In this document: piece by piece, positions 1-8,724 of the stretch
Layout: each line of letters opens with the position of its first letter
Numbering within the stretch: the stretch's first letter is position 1
Translations under genes and position numbers: made by a program
The notes under the pieces: model-generated
What the model saw: the letters and a program-made list of their open reading frames with translations, nothing else
What the model was told of the DNA's origin: nothing
Databases searched by the model: none
Assembly: GCF_963378095.1 (NCBI RefSeq)
Contig: NZ_OY726397.1
Location: forward strand, 2,294,001 to 2,358,000
DNA length: 64,000 nt
Direction: 5' to 3'
Source of the DNA: Mycolicibacterium sp. MU0053
GTDB taxonomy: Bacteria; Actinomycetota; Actinomycetes; Mycobacteriales; Mycobacteriaceae

Positions 1-605
1 CGGACCTTGGGTCCGGCCAGATCCGCCGCGACCAGACACGTCCGCCCGGTTTCCCGGGCCGCCCGCCGCACCTGCCCGGCGATGGCACGCCAGGTGTCGG
101 GGTCGTCGTGGGCGCAGTTGATCCGCGCGATCTCCATGCCCGCCGCCACCAGGTCGCGCACCAGCGCGGAGTCGGTGGCCGCGGCCGAGGGCATGGTCAC
201 CATGATCCGGCTCGCGCGCTGTCGCGGCGCGGGCCCCAGCAACGCGGCGGCGTGCTTGGCCAGCAGCACCGCGCCGTCCCCGATCGGCACCGCGCTGTCC
301 TGCGGGGCCGCCGCGTCCGCGCCGGACATCGCGGTCAGCGCGGCCCGCACGGCGCGCAGGGTGGCCTGCACGTGCGGTTCGCTGCGGCCCAGCGAGGACA
401 ACCCGAGCCGCGCGAGTCGGTGCTGGGTATCGCGCAGATCGCGGCGCCGAATTGCCAAGTAGTGCACCATGTTCCGGGCCGAGTCCTGATACTCGGGGGC
501 GGCGCGGTCAATGAGGTCGGACCAGGCCGCCTCGCCCTCGGCGAGGTCATCGAGGAGGCCGTCGACGACATCGCGCAGGGCGCTGACTTCGGCTTCGTCG
601 GTCAT
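1..605 (-). CDS. Pyruvate-kinase-like protein, N-terminal part (runs off the left edge)
   Basis: The reading frame starts at ATG 605 and stays open to base 1, giving about 201 residues. The first ~130 residues form a charged helical region that normal pyruvate kinase lacks. After it comes a recognisable pyruvate kinase start: RIMVTMPS, then VAAGMEIARINCAHDD (compare the AGM-x-xARxNxSHG strand of the family), then DLAGPKVR at the edge, which matches the (D/T)xxGPKxR motif of the barrel. This resembles the second, divergent pyruvate-kinase-like proteins of actinobacteria. The catalytic lysine and most of the barrel lie outside the window, so activity cannot be judged. It is transcribed away from narK. 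Confidence 0.75.
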   Translation of the reverse strand, partial: MTDEAEVSALRDVVDGLLDDLAEGEAAWSDLIDRAAPEYQDSARNMVHYLAIRRRDLRDTQHRLARLGLSSLGRSEPHVQATLRAVRAALTAMSGADAAAPQDSAVPIGDGAVLLAKHAAALLGPAPRQRASRIMVTMPSAAATDSALVRDLVAAGMEIARINCAHDDPDTWRAIAGQVRRAARETGRTCLVAADLAGPKV

Positions 606-678
606 CCTTCGAGGTTAGCCGTCCCCGGCCGCGCGCGGTCCGGGCTCACGCGGGACCAATTTGGGATGTGAGGCACTA

Positions 679-694
679 GTGACACCGCGGTCAC
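679..694 (+). promoter_or_regulatory. Candidate GlnR box upstream of narK
   Basis: GTGAC (679-683), six bases, GTCAC (690-694). This fits the actinobacterial GlnR half-site arrangement GTnAC-n6-GnnAC and lies 72 bases before the narK ATG. GlnR is the global nitrogen regulator of mycobacteria, and nitrate assimilation genes are established targets. A good second pair of half-sites is not evident, so this is a single-dyad candidate. The narK Shine-Dalgarno GGAGG is at 757-761. Confidence 0.5.
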
Positions 695-765
695 GCTCGT
701 GCAATCGGTGCGGAATTGCCGGCCAGTACACCTGAGGCAAGCAGCAGCGAACACCCGGAGGCAAC

Positions 766-2214
766 ATGTCAGCACTGTCGTTCACCCGTAACCGCGATAT
801 CGACGACTGGGACGCCGAAGACGTCGAGGCGTGGGAGGGCAAGGACGGCAAGGTCGCCGGGAAGGACATCGCCAAACGCAATTTGATCTGGTCGATCGTC
901 GCCGAACACGTCGGCTTCTCGATCTGGTCGATCTGGTCGGTGATGGTGCTGTTCATGCCCGAGGACGTCTACGGCATCGACGCCGCGGGCAAGTTCTATC
1001 TGGTGGCGGTGCCGACCCTGGTCGGCGCGTTCATGCGGATTCCGTACACCGTCGCCCCGGCCCGCTACGGGGGCCGTAACTGGACCGTGGTCAGCGCGTT
1101 GCTGCTGCTCATCCCGACGGCGTTGACCTGGTACTTCATCACCACGCCCGGCACCTCCTACACGACGTTCATGGTGGTGGCGGCGTTCGCCGGCCTGGGC
1201 GGGGGCAACTTCGCCTCATCGATGACCAACATCAATGCGTTCTATCCGCAACGGCTCAAGGGCTGGGCCCTGGGCCTGAACGCCGGTGGCGGCAACATCG
1301 GGGTGCCGGTGATCCAGTTGGTGGCACTGCTGGTGATCGCCACCGTGGGCAACACCGCACCGGAGATCGTGTGCGCCGGGTACCTGGTCGCGATCAGCCT
1401 GGCGGCGCTGGGGGCGGCGTTGTTCATGGACAACCTGCGCAACCAGCAGTCCAACCTGGGCGCGCTCGCGGAGGCGTTGCGCCACAAGCAGTCCTGGGTG
1501 ATGAGCTTTCTCTACATCGGCACCTTCGGGTCGTTCATCGGGTTCTCCTTCGCGTTCGGACAGGTGCTCCAGATCAACTTCCTGGCCGGCGGGGACAGCC
1601 CCGCGCAGGCCGCGCTGCACGCCGCCCAGATCGCTTTCCTCGGACCGCTGTTGGGCTCGATCGCCCGCCCGTATGGCGGCAAGCTGGCCGATCGGGTCGG
1701 CGGCGGCCGCATCACCGCCTACACGTTTGTCGCGATGACCTTCGCCGCCGGAATCCTGGTGGTCACCGGGATGCTCGACGACGCGGCCCCCGGCGCCCCG
1801 ACGGGCGCCCAGATGAGCGCCTATGTGGCCGGATTCATCCTGCTGTTCATCCTCTCCGGAATCGGCAACGGCTCGACCTACAAGATGATCCCGTCGATCT
1901 TCGAGGCCAAGGCGCAGGATCGGGACGACCTGGACCGGGCCGGCAAGGCCGCGTGGTCACGCAGCATGTCGGGTGCGCTGATCGGATTCGCCGGTGCCGT
2001 CGGTGCCCTGGGCGGGGTGTTCATCAACGTCGTGCTGCGCGCCTCCTACGTCAGCGACGCGAAATCGGCGACCAACGCCTTCTGGGTGTTCCTGGGCTTC
2101 TACGTGGTGTGCGCCTTCGTCACCTGGTTCGTCTTCCTGCGGTTGCACCGCGCGCACACCGGCGAGCACATTGGCCGCTCCGATGGCCGCCCTGCCTCGC
2201 TGGCGGTGCGGTGA
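766..2214 (+). CDS. narK: NarK-type nitrate/nitrite transporter (MFS, NNP family)
   Basis: A 482-residue, 12-TM-type major facilitator preceded by a ~45-residue hydrophilic cytoplasmic N-terminus rich in Asp and Glu. The nitrate signature GGGNFASSMTNINAF is at about 146-159, followed by NAGGGNIGVP at about 172-181. The Arg in RIPY (R91) corresponds to a substrate-binding Arg of NarK proteins, and a second glycine-rich signature, GIGNGSTYK, occurs near residue 370. ATG 766 follows GGAGG at 757-761. The stop overlaps the next start (GTGA at 2211-2214), so transporter and reductase are translationally coupled. The role is nitrate uptake and/or nitrite exchange at the inner membrane. Direction of transport cannot be read from sequence. 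Confidence 0.93.
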   Translation: MSALSFTRNRDIDDWDAEDVEAWEGKDGKVAGKDIAKRNLIWSIVAEHVGFSIWSIWSVMVLFMPEDVYGIDAAGKFYLVAVPTLVGAFMRIPYTVAPARYGGRNWTVVSALLLLIPTALTWYFITTPGTSYTTFMVVAAFAGLGGGNFASSMTNINAFYPQRLKGWALGLNAGGGNIGVPVIQLVALLVIATVGNTAPEIVCAGYLVAISLAALGAALFMDNLRNQQSNLGALAEALRHKQSWVMSFLYIGTFGSFIGFSFAFGQVLQINFLAGGDSPAQAALHAAQIAFLGPLLGSIARPYGGKLADRVGGGRITAYTFVAMTFAAGILVVTGMLDDAAPGAPTGAQMSAYVAGFILLFILSGIGNGSTYKMIPSIFEAKAQDRDDLDRAGKAAWSRSMSGALIGFAGAVGALGGVFINVVLRASYVSDAKSATNAFWVFLGFYVVCAFVTWFVFLRLHRAHTGEHIGRSDGRPASLAVR

Positions 2215-5200
2215 CGCCGGCGGCAGCGCGCACCACCCGCACGGCCTGCTCCTATTGCGGGGTGGGGTGCGGGATCACCGTCACGACCGCGCCCGACCCG
2301 GGCACCGGGGCACCGGTGATCGCCCGGGTGGCCGGGGACAAGCTGCACCCGGCCAACTTCGGCCGGTTGTGCACCAAGGGCGCCACCCACGCCGAGCTGA
2401 TGGCCGCCGACGGTCGGCTCACGACCGCGCTGGTGCGTCCCTCGCGGACCGCGGCGCCGGTGCCCACCCCGCTGGACGACGCGGTCGCCGAGGCGGCCCG
2501 GCGACTGCGGGCCGTCATCGACGAACACGGGCCCGACGCCGTCGCGCTCTACGTGTCCGGCCAGCTGTCGATCGAGGCCCAGTACCTGGCGACCAAGCTG
2601 GCCAAGGGATTTCTGCGCACCGTGCACCTCGAGTCGAACTCCCGGCTGTGCATGGCCAGCGCCGGAACCGGCTTCAAACAGTCGCTGGGCTCCGACGGCC
2701 CGCCGGGCTCCTACACCGACTTCGACCACACGGACCTGTTTTTCGTGATCGGCTCCAACATGGCCGACTGCCATCCGATCCTGTACCTGCGCATGCTCGA
2801 CCGGGTCAAGGCCGGCGCCAAGCTGATCGTGGTGGACCCGCGCCGCACCGCCACCGCCGACAATGCCGATCTGTACCTGCCGATCCGGCCCGGCACCGAC
2901 CTCGCGCTGCTGAACGGCCTGCTACACCTGCTGGTCCAGAACGGCGACACCGACCGGGAGTTCATCGCCGAGCACACGCAGGGCTGGGAGGCCATGCCGG
3001 AATTCCTCGCCGATTACCCGCCGCGGCGCGTCGCCGAGCTGACCGGACTGCCCGAAGCCGACATTCGCGCCGCCGCGGCCATGATTGCCGCGGCGGGGGA
3101 CTGGATGACGTGCTGGACGATGGGTCTCAACCAGAGCACCCACGGCACCTGGAACACCAACGCGATCTGCAATCTGCATCTGGCCACCGGCGCGATCTGC
3201 CGCACCGGTTCCGGACCGATGTCGCTGACCGGGCAGCCCAACGCCATGGGCGGACGCGAAATGGGTTACCTGGGGCCGGGTTTGCCCGGCCAGCGTACGG
3301 TCGCCTCCGCCGCGGACCGCGAGCTCGTCGAACGGCTGTGGGAGCTGCCGGCCGGCACCATCCGCCCGGACGTGGGGCCCGGCACGGTCGAACTGTTCCG
3401 CCGGCTGTCCACGGGCGAGATCAAGGCCGTCTGGGTGATCTGCACCAACCCCGTTGCGACCGTGCCGAACCGGGACACCGTGATCGCCGGGTTGCGGGCC
3501 GCCGAGCTGGTGATCACCCAGGACGCGTTCGCCGACACCGCCACCAACCGCTATGCCGACATCGCGTTGCCGGCCGCGCTGTGGGCCGAATCCGATGCCG
3601 TGATGGTGAATTCGGAACGCACGCTGACCCTGCTGCAGCAGGCGGTGCCGGCCCGCGGTGCGGCCCTGCCGGACTGGGAACTGATCTGTGCGGTTGCCGA
3701 CCGGCTGGGATTCGGGGCGCACTTCGACTACAAGTCCAGCGAGCAGGTCTTCGACGAGATCCGCCGATTCCACAACCCGGCAACCGGATACGACCTGCGC
3801 GGCGCCAGTTACGAGCGGCTGCGCGAGACGCCGCTGCAGTGGCCGGTGCCGCCCGAGGACGCCCGCGGTGGCGAGGCGGACCGTCATCCGATCCGATACC
3901 TCAACGACGGCGTCAGCCAGGACCTGTTCATCGATTCCGACGGCCACCGACCGCGACTGGCCTTCGCGACCCCCACCCGCCGCGCCGCGTTCCACCCGCG
4001 GCCGCATCTGCCGGCCGCTGAACTGCCCCACGAGCACTATCCGTTGGTGCTCAACACCGGTCGGCTGCAGCATCAATGGCACACCATGACCAAGACCGGG
4101 AAGGTGGCCAAGCTCAACAAGCTCAACGGCGCCCCGTTCGTGGAGGTCCACCCCGACGACGCCGCGGCCCTGGGCATCGCCGCCGGCGCGGCGGTGGCGA
4201 TCCGATCGCGGCGCGGGCAGGCGGTGCTGCCGGCCGTGCTGACCGATCGGGTCCGGCCGGGAAACGTCTGGGCGCCGTTCCACTGGGACGACGCCGACGG
4301 CCGGGCACGCAACATCAACACGGTCACCAACGACGCCGTCGACGCCGATGCCCTGCAGCCGGAACTCAAGTACTGCGCGGTACGGCTCGAGCCGGTCGCC
4401 GAGAACCCCGTCGCCTCCTCGCCGGCCGTGGTCCCCGACACGGCGCCCGCGACCGGGCCGCTGCTGCTGTGGGCCTCGCAGACCGGCAACGCCGAGGAGT
4501 TCGCCGCGACCCTCGGCGGCCGGCTCGGCGGTGTGCGGTTGCGGACGCTGAACGAGACGGCGCTGGCGGACCTGCCGGACGCCGGCGAGGTCGTGATCGT
4601 CACCAGTACATTCGGCGACGGCGGCCCGCCGGATAACGGGGCGGACTTCTGGGCCCGGCTCGCCGCGCCGGCGGCGCCCGCCCTGGCGGGCGTGCGGTTC
4701 GCGGTGCTGGGCCTCGGCGACCGCGCCTACGCCGACTTCTGCGGGTACGCGAGAGCACTGGATGCCCGGTTGGCCGAACTGGGCGCCACCCGAGTGCTCG
4801 AGCGCGCCGAGCACGAAGTGCACGACGACGAGCCGCTGGGGCGGTGGGCCGACAAAATCGTTGAGCTGGTGGCGGATTCACCCAGCCCCGCGACCGGCAC
4901 GGCGCCGCGCGCGCCCGCGCCGTTCACCCGCACCCGGCCGATCGCGGCGCCGCTGTGCGGCAACGCGCGGCTCACCCCGCCGACCGCGGCCAAGGAGGTC
5001 CGGCAGTTCGGCTTCGACCTCAGCGGCCACGACGTCGAGTATGCCGCGGGTGATTCGCTGGGCGTCTACGTCGCCAACAGCGCCGATGTCGTGGACGAGT
5101 GGCTCGCCGCCACCGGACTGTCCGGTGCGACCGGCGTCGTCGTCGACGGCGCGGAAACCGAACTGCGGCAAGCGCTCACATCCCATTACGACCTCTGCAA

Positions 5201-6032
5201 GGTGACCCCGAACCTGCTGGACTTCGTCGCCGAGCACAACCCGGACCGGGCGGTGGCCAAGCGGCTGCGTCGGCGCGATGTCCTGGAGAAATGGTTGGTG
5301 GATCGCAACGGCCTCGATGTGGTGCGGGAGTTCCCGGTGCGCGCCGAGGCCGAGCAGTGGCAGGACGTGCTGGTGCGGTTGACCCCGCGGCAGTACTCGA
5401 TCTCGTCGAGCCCGCTGGTCAGTCCGGGCGAGGTGCAAGTGACGGTCTCGGTGCTGCGGTACCGCAGCCCCGAGGGCGCGCCACGCGGCGGGGTGGCATC
5501 GACCTACCTGGCGGAGCTGCCCGTCGGCACCGGCGTGGACGTGTTCCTGCAGCGGTCGCCGCATTTCCGCCCGCCGCGGGACCCGGCGACCCCGATGATC
5601 ATGGTGGGGCCGGGCACCGGCATCGCCCCGTTCCGGGGTTTCCTGCAGGAACGGCGGGCGCTCGGGCACACCGGCGCCAACTGGCTGTTCTTCGGCGATC
5701 AGCATCGGGAGCAGAATTTCTATTACCGCGCCGAACTCGAGGACATGGTCGACGACGGTTTCCTCACCCGGCTCGATGTGGCGTTCTCGCGCGATCAGGC
5801 CAAGCGGGTGTACGTGCAGCACCGGATGCGCGCGGCCGGCGCGCAGCTGTGGCGCTGGCTGGCCGAGGGCGCCCATTTCTACGTGTGCGGGGACGCCGCC
5901 CGGATGGCCCACGACGTCGACGCCGCGCTGACCGACATCATCCGCGCCCACGGCGGCATGAGTGCGGAGGCCGCCCGGGATTACAAGCGCGAACTGATCG
6001 CCGAGAAGCGCTACGTGCGCGATGTGTACTGA
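2211..6032 (+). CDS. narN: Assimilatory nitrate reductase fused to a flavodoxin-FAD-NADPH reductase module
   Basis: GTG 2211 overlaps the narK stop; the open frame upstream of it is only a shadow of narK. The 1273-residue protein has an N-terminal [4Fe-4S] site (C13, C16, C20, C54) and a molybdopterin oxidoreductase domain to about 600. A MoCo dinucleotide-binding domain follows (LNTGRLQHQWHTMT), then a flavodoxin domain at about 749-890 (ASQTGNAEEF). The C-terminal CPR-like part has the FAD motif RQYSISSS near 1060, the NADPH-site motif GPGTGIAPFRGFLQER near 1132, CGDAARMA, and a terminal aromatic residue. It should pass electrons NADPH-FAD-FMN-FeS-Mo and reduce nitrate to nitrite in the cytoplasm without a separate reductase subunit. 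I recall a fused enzyme of this type in M. smegmatis called NarN. Narrower substrate assignment is inference, supported by narK next door. Confidence 0.9.
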   Translation: MTPAAARTTRTACSYCGVGCGITVTTAPDPGTGAPVIARVAGDKLHPANFGRLCTKGATHAELMAADGRLTTALVRPSRTAAPVPTPLDDAVAEAARRLRAVIDEHGPDAVALYVSGQLSIEAQYLATKLAKGFLRTVHLESNSRLCMASAGTGFKQSLGSDGPPGSYTDFDHTDLFFVIGSNMADCHPILYLRMLDRVKAGAKLIVVDPRRTATADNADLYLPIRPGTDLALLNGLLHLLVQNGDTDREFIAEHTQGWEAMPEFLADYPPRRVAELTGLPEADIRAAAAMIAAAGDWMTCWTMGLNQSTHGTWNTNAICNLHLATGAICRTGSGPMSLTGQPNAMGGREMGYLGPGLPGQRTVASAADRELVERLWELPAGTIRPDVGPGTVELFRRLSTGEIKAVWVICTNPVATVPNRDTVIAGLRAAELVITQDAFADTATNRYADIALPAALWAESDAVMVNSERTLTLLQQAVPARGAALPDWELICAVADRLGFGAHFDYKSSEQVFDEIRRFHNPATGYDLRGASYERLRETPLQWPVPPEDARGGEADRHPIRYLNDGVSQDLFIDSDGHRPRLAFATPTRRAAFHPRPHLPAAELPHEHYPLVLNTGRLQHQWHTMTKTGKVAKLNKLNGAPFVEVHPDDAAALGIAAGAAVAIRSRRGQAVLPAVLTDRVRPGNVWAPFHWDDADGRARNINTVTNDAVDADALQPELKYCAVRLEPVAENPVASSPAVVPDTAPATGPLLLWASQTGNAEEFAATLGGRLGGVRLRTLNETALADLPDAGEVVIVTSTFGDGGPPDNGADFWARLAAPAAPALAGVRFAVLGLGDRAYADFCGYARALDARLAELGATRVLERAEHEVHDDEPLGRWADKIVELVADSPSPATGTAPRAPAPFTRTRPIAAPLCGNARLTPPTAAKEVRQFGFDLSGHDVEYAAGDSLGVYVANSADVVDEWLAATGLSGATGVVVDGAETELRQALTSHYDLCKVTPNLLDFVAEHNPDRAVAKRLRRRDVLEKWLVDRNGLDVVREFPVRAEAEQWQDVLVRLTPRQYSISSSPLVSPGEVQVTVSVLRYRSPEGAPRGGVASTYLAELPVGTGVDVFLQRSPHFRPPRDPATPMIMVGPGTGIAPFRGFLQERRALGHTGANWLFFGDQHREQNFYYRAELEDMVDDGFLTRLDVAFSRDQAKRVYVQHRMRAAGAQLWRWLAEGAHFYVCGDAARMAHDVDAALTDIIRAHGGMSAEAARDYKRELIAEKRYVRDVY

Positions 6033-6083
6033 GGATGCACGGGGTGTGATCGCGGCTTCGCCGCTCAACACTCTCCATCTGGG

Positions 6084-6169
6084 TGTCCGAGGGGGGACTT
6101 GAACCCCCACGCCCGTTAATAGGGCACTAGCACCTCAAGCTAGCGCGTCTGCCATTCCGCCACTCGGAC
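6084..6169 (-). tRNA. tRNA-Leu (anticodon GAG)
   Basis: Read on the minus strand, a 7-bp acceptor stem (GTCCGAG with CTCGGAC), discriminator A and no encoded CCA. The anticodon stem-loop CTAGC-TTGAGGT-GCTAG gives anticodon GAG. A long variable arm and a T arm with GTTCAAGTC complete an 86-nt class II tRNA, as expected for leucine. Confidence 0.95.
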
Positions 6170-6278
6170 ATCGCCCGCCGCGACAGCTGCGCAGCGGGCA
6201 GCTAAGGCTAACGGATCGGGTTGCGTTGCCCCAAACCCAACCCCCGCATTCGCGGCGAGAACTGGTAGACAGGGCACT

Positions 6279-7613
6279 GTGACCCCGCCTAGCCCCGCCG
6301 TCGACGAGGTGGTCGACCTCGTCAGCACCCTGATCAGGTTCGACACGTCCAACACCGGGGTGCCCGAGACCACCAAGGGCGAGGCCGAATGCGCGCAGTG
6401 GGTGGTGCAGCAGCTCGAGGCCGTCGGCTACGAGTGCGAGTGCATCGAATCGGGTGCGCCGGGCCGGGCCAACGTCTTCACCCGGCTGCCGGGCGCGGAC
6501 CGCACCCGGGGGGCGCTGCTGCTGCACGGGCACCTGGACGTCGTCCCGGCCGAGGCCGCGGACTGGAGCGTGCACCCGTTCTCCGGGGCCGTGGAGAACG
6601 GCTACGTGTGGGGCCGGGGCGCGATCGACATGAAGAACATGGTTGGCATGATGATCGCGGTCGCCCGGCACTTCAAGCGGGCCGGCATCGTCCCGCCGCG
6701 GGACCTGGTGTTCGCCTTCGTCGCCGACGAGGAGGCCGGCGGCAACTACGGCTGCAAATGGCTCGTGGAGCACCGGCCCGACCTGTTCGACGGGATCACC
6801 GAAGCGATCGGGGAGGTGGGCGGCTTCTCCCTGACGATCCCGCGCCGCGACGGTGGTGAGCGTCGGCTGTATCTGATCGAGACCGCGGAAAAGGGCATGC
6901 TGTGGATGCGGCTGACCGCGCGCGCCCGCGCCGGGCACGGCTCAATGGTGCATGACGACAACGCGGTGACGGCCGTGGCCGAGGCGGTGGCCAAGCTGGG
7001 CCGCCACCAGTTCCCGATCGTCATGCACGACGCCGTGGCCGAATTCCTGGCCGCGGTCACCGAGGAGACCGGCTACACCTTCGACGCCGACTCGCCCGAT
7101 CTGGACGGCGCCATCGCCAAGCTCGGTCCCATCGCCCGCATCATCGGGGCCACCCTGCGCGACACCGCGAATCCGACGATGCTGTCGGCCGGATACAAGG
7201 CCAACGTGATCCCGGCGACGGCCGAGGCGGTGATCGACTGCCGGATAGTCCCGGGTCGGCAGGCCGCGTTCGAACGCGAGGTCGACGAGATCATCGGACC
7301 GGACGTGACCCGCGAATGGATCACCGCGTTGCCCTCGTACGAAACCACTTTCGACGGCGACCTGGTGGCGGCGATGAACTCCGCGCTGCTGGCCGTGGAC
7401 CCCGAGGCCCGGACCGTGCCCTACATGATGTCCGGCGGGACCGACGCGAAACACTTTGCCCGCCTGGGTATTCGGTGTTTCGGTTACGTTCCGTTGCGGC
7501 TGCCACCCGAACTGGACTTCGCGGCACTGTTCCACGGCGTCGACGAGCGGGTGCCGGTGGATGCACTGAGGTTCGGCACCGAGGTGATGGAACACTTCCT
7601 GAAGAACTGCTAG
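6279..7613 (+). CDS. M20 family metallopeptidase (Rv2141c-like)
   Basis: A 444-residue zinc hydrolase of the M20/ArgE/DapE/dipeptidase group. Visible metal-site motifs are HGHLDVVP (H85, D87), [10 protein letters not shown] (D117, the bridging aspartate) and ADEEAGG (E151/E152). A lid domain lies between about 200 and 320, and [13 protein letters not shown] is near the C-terminus. Start is GTG 6279. It lies directly upstream of the PEBP gene on the same strand, as in M. tuberculosis (Rv2141c-Rv2140c). The substrate, probably a small peptide or acylated amino acid, cannot be assigned. No signal peptide is seen, so it is cytoplasmic. Confidence 0.9.
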   Translation: MTPPSPAVDEVVDLVSTLIRFDTSNTGVPETTKGEAECAQWVVQQLEAVGYECECIESGAPGRANVFTRLPGADRTRGALLLHGHLDVVPAEAADWSVHPFSGAVENGYVWGRGAIDMKNMVGMMIAVARHFKRAGIVPPRDLVFAFVADEEAGGNYGCKWLVEHRPDLFDGITEAIGEVGGFSLTIPRRDGGERRLYLIETAEKGMLWMRLTARARAGHGSMVHDDNAVTAVAEAVAKLGRHQFPIVMHDAVAEFLAAVTEETGYTFDADSPDLDGAIAKLGPIARIIGATLRDTANPTMLSAGYKANVIPATAEAVIDCRIVPGRQAAFEREVDEIIGPDVTREWITALPSYETTFDGDLVAAMNSALLAVDPEARTVPYMMSGGTDAKHFARLGIRCFGYVPLRLPPELDFAALFHGVDERVPVDALRFGTEVMEHFLKNC

Positions 7614-7644
7614 GCCCGATACAACTCAACCAGAAAGGGACACC

Positions 7645-8175
7645 ATGGCTTTTCCGTACAACCCGTATGACCACCTGCCGAAGCTGCCCGGTTTCACGCT
7701 CACCTCGACCTCGGTGACCGACGGCCAGCCCCTGGACAACGCCCAGGTCAGCGGACTGATGGGGGCCGGGGGAGAAGACGTGTCCCCGCAGCTGAGCTGG
7801 TCCGGCTTCCCCGAGGAGACCCGCAGCTTCGCCGTGACGGTCTACGACCCGGACGCGCCGACGGCCTCGGGATTCTGGCACTGGGCGGTCGCGAACCTGC
7901 CCGGCACCGTCACCGAACTGCCCGCCGGCATCGGCGATGGCAGCGAGTTGCCCGGTGCGGCAATGACGCTGACCAACGACGCCGGAATGCGCCGGTACGT
8001 CGGCGCGGCCCCGCCGGCCGGCCACGGGGTGCACCGCTACTTCATCGTGGTGCACGCGCTGCAGGTCGAGACGCTGGAGCTGGACGAGAACGCCTCGCCG
8101 GCCTACCTGGGTTTCAACCTGTTCATGAATGCCATTGCCCGCGCGGTCATCCACGGCACCTACGAACAGAAGTAA
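7645..8175 (+). CDS. YbhB/YbcL (PEBP) family protein, Rv2140c-like
   Basis: 176 residues matching the phosphatidylethanolamine-binding protein fold. The anion-binding motifs are [13 protein letters not shown] (family DPDAP) and [12 protein letters not shown] (family GxHRY). ATG 7645 follows AGAAAGGGACACC. No signal peptide is present. The gene follows the M20 peptidase by 31 bases and is probably cotranscribed. In M. tuberculosis the orthologous protein has been linked to ligand binding, but the physiological ligand is unknown. Confidence 0.92.
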   Translation: MAFPYNPYDHLPKLPGFTLTSTSVTDGQPLDNAQVSGLMGAGGEDVSPQLSWSGFPEETRSFAVTVYDPDAPTASGFWHWAVANLPGTVTELPAGIGDGSELPGAAMTLTNDAGMRRYVGAAPPAGHGVHRYFIVVHALQVETLELDENASPAYLGFNLFMNAIARAVIHGTYEQK

Positions 8176-8190
8176 CACCGCTCCCTTTTC

Positions 8191-8230
8191 GCGAGCGCCC
8201 GAGGTTCTGCGGGCAAACCCGGGCGCTCGC
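8191..8230 (+). terminator. GC-rich hairpin after the PEBP gene
   Basis: GCGAGCGCCCG (8191-8201) pairs perfectly with CGGGCGCTCGC (8220-8230) around an 18-nt loop, 15 bases after the stop. There is no U-tract, as is common for mycobacterial terminators. It may equally be a processing or attenuation hairpin in the leader of the next gene. Confidence 0.5.
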
Positions 8231-8256
8231 CGGGCCGGGGCGATACCGTAGCCGAG

Positions 8257-8712
8257 ATGGTGGATGACGCACTTCGGGAGCGCCGGCTGTCGGTGATCCG
8301 CGAGCACATGGAAACCGAGGTCACCAAGGAGTTCGACCGCACGCTGGCGACCTTCAACGGCCATCCGCGCTACGAGATCATGGCCACCGGGCAGATCTTC
8401 GACGGCGCGGACGAGGTCATGGGCTACTACCTGACCACCCGCACCGCGTTCCCCGACCAACGCCACGAGAATGCGCGCTTCCACGTCGCGGACGACGCGG
8501 TGATCGTCGAATTCGACCTGCTGGGAACCAATCTGGGGGAGTTCTACGGGTTGCCCCCGACGGGGAAGTCGTTCCGGGTGCCGATCATCGCGGTGTTCTT
8601 CTTCGAGGGGGAGCGAATCGTCAACGAGCGCATCTACTTCGACTCGGCGAGCCTGGTCTCTCAGATCGGCCGCGCCGAGTTGCTGTCCGCCGCCGGGGAC
8701 GGCGGGGGATGA
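8257..8712 (+). CDS. SnoaL/ester-cyclase-like protein (NTF2 fold)
   Basis: A 151-residue protein of the NTF2-like superfamily. The region GLPPTGKSFRVP with the preceding acidic strand and the C-terminal NERIYFDSASLVSQIG is typical of the ester cyclase/SnoaL group, small alpha-beta barrels that bind hydrophobic ligands. It begins at ATG 8257 after the 8191-8230 hairpin and converges with pyrD with 12 bases between stops. No ligand or reaction can be inferred. Confidence 0.75.
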   Translation: MVDDALRERRLSVIREHMETEVTKEFDRTLATFNGHPRYEIMATGQIFDGADEVMGYYLTTRTAFPDQRHENARFHVADDAVIVEFDLLGTNLGEFYGLPPTGKSFRVPIIAVFFFEGERIVNERIYFDSASLVSQIGRAELLSAAGDGGG

Positions 8713-8724
8713 CGGTCCCTCACC

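Noticed and set aside
1371..2210. The open frame upstream of the nitrate reductase that would make a 1553-residue protein
   Set aside because: It lies wholly inside narK in another frame, has low-complexity Arg/Gly/Pro composition, and a GTGA-coupled start at 2211 opens directly onto the Fe-S motif.
2922..4823. 633-residue minus-strand ORF opposite the nitrate reductase
   Set aside because: Shadow of a well-supported gene, with no recognisable motif and no start context.
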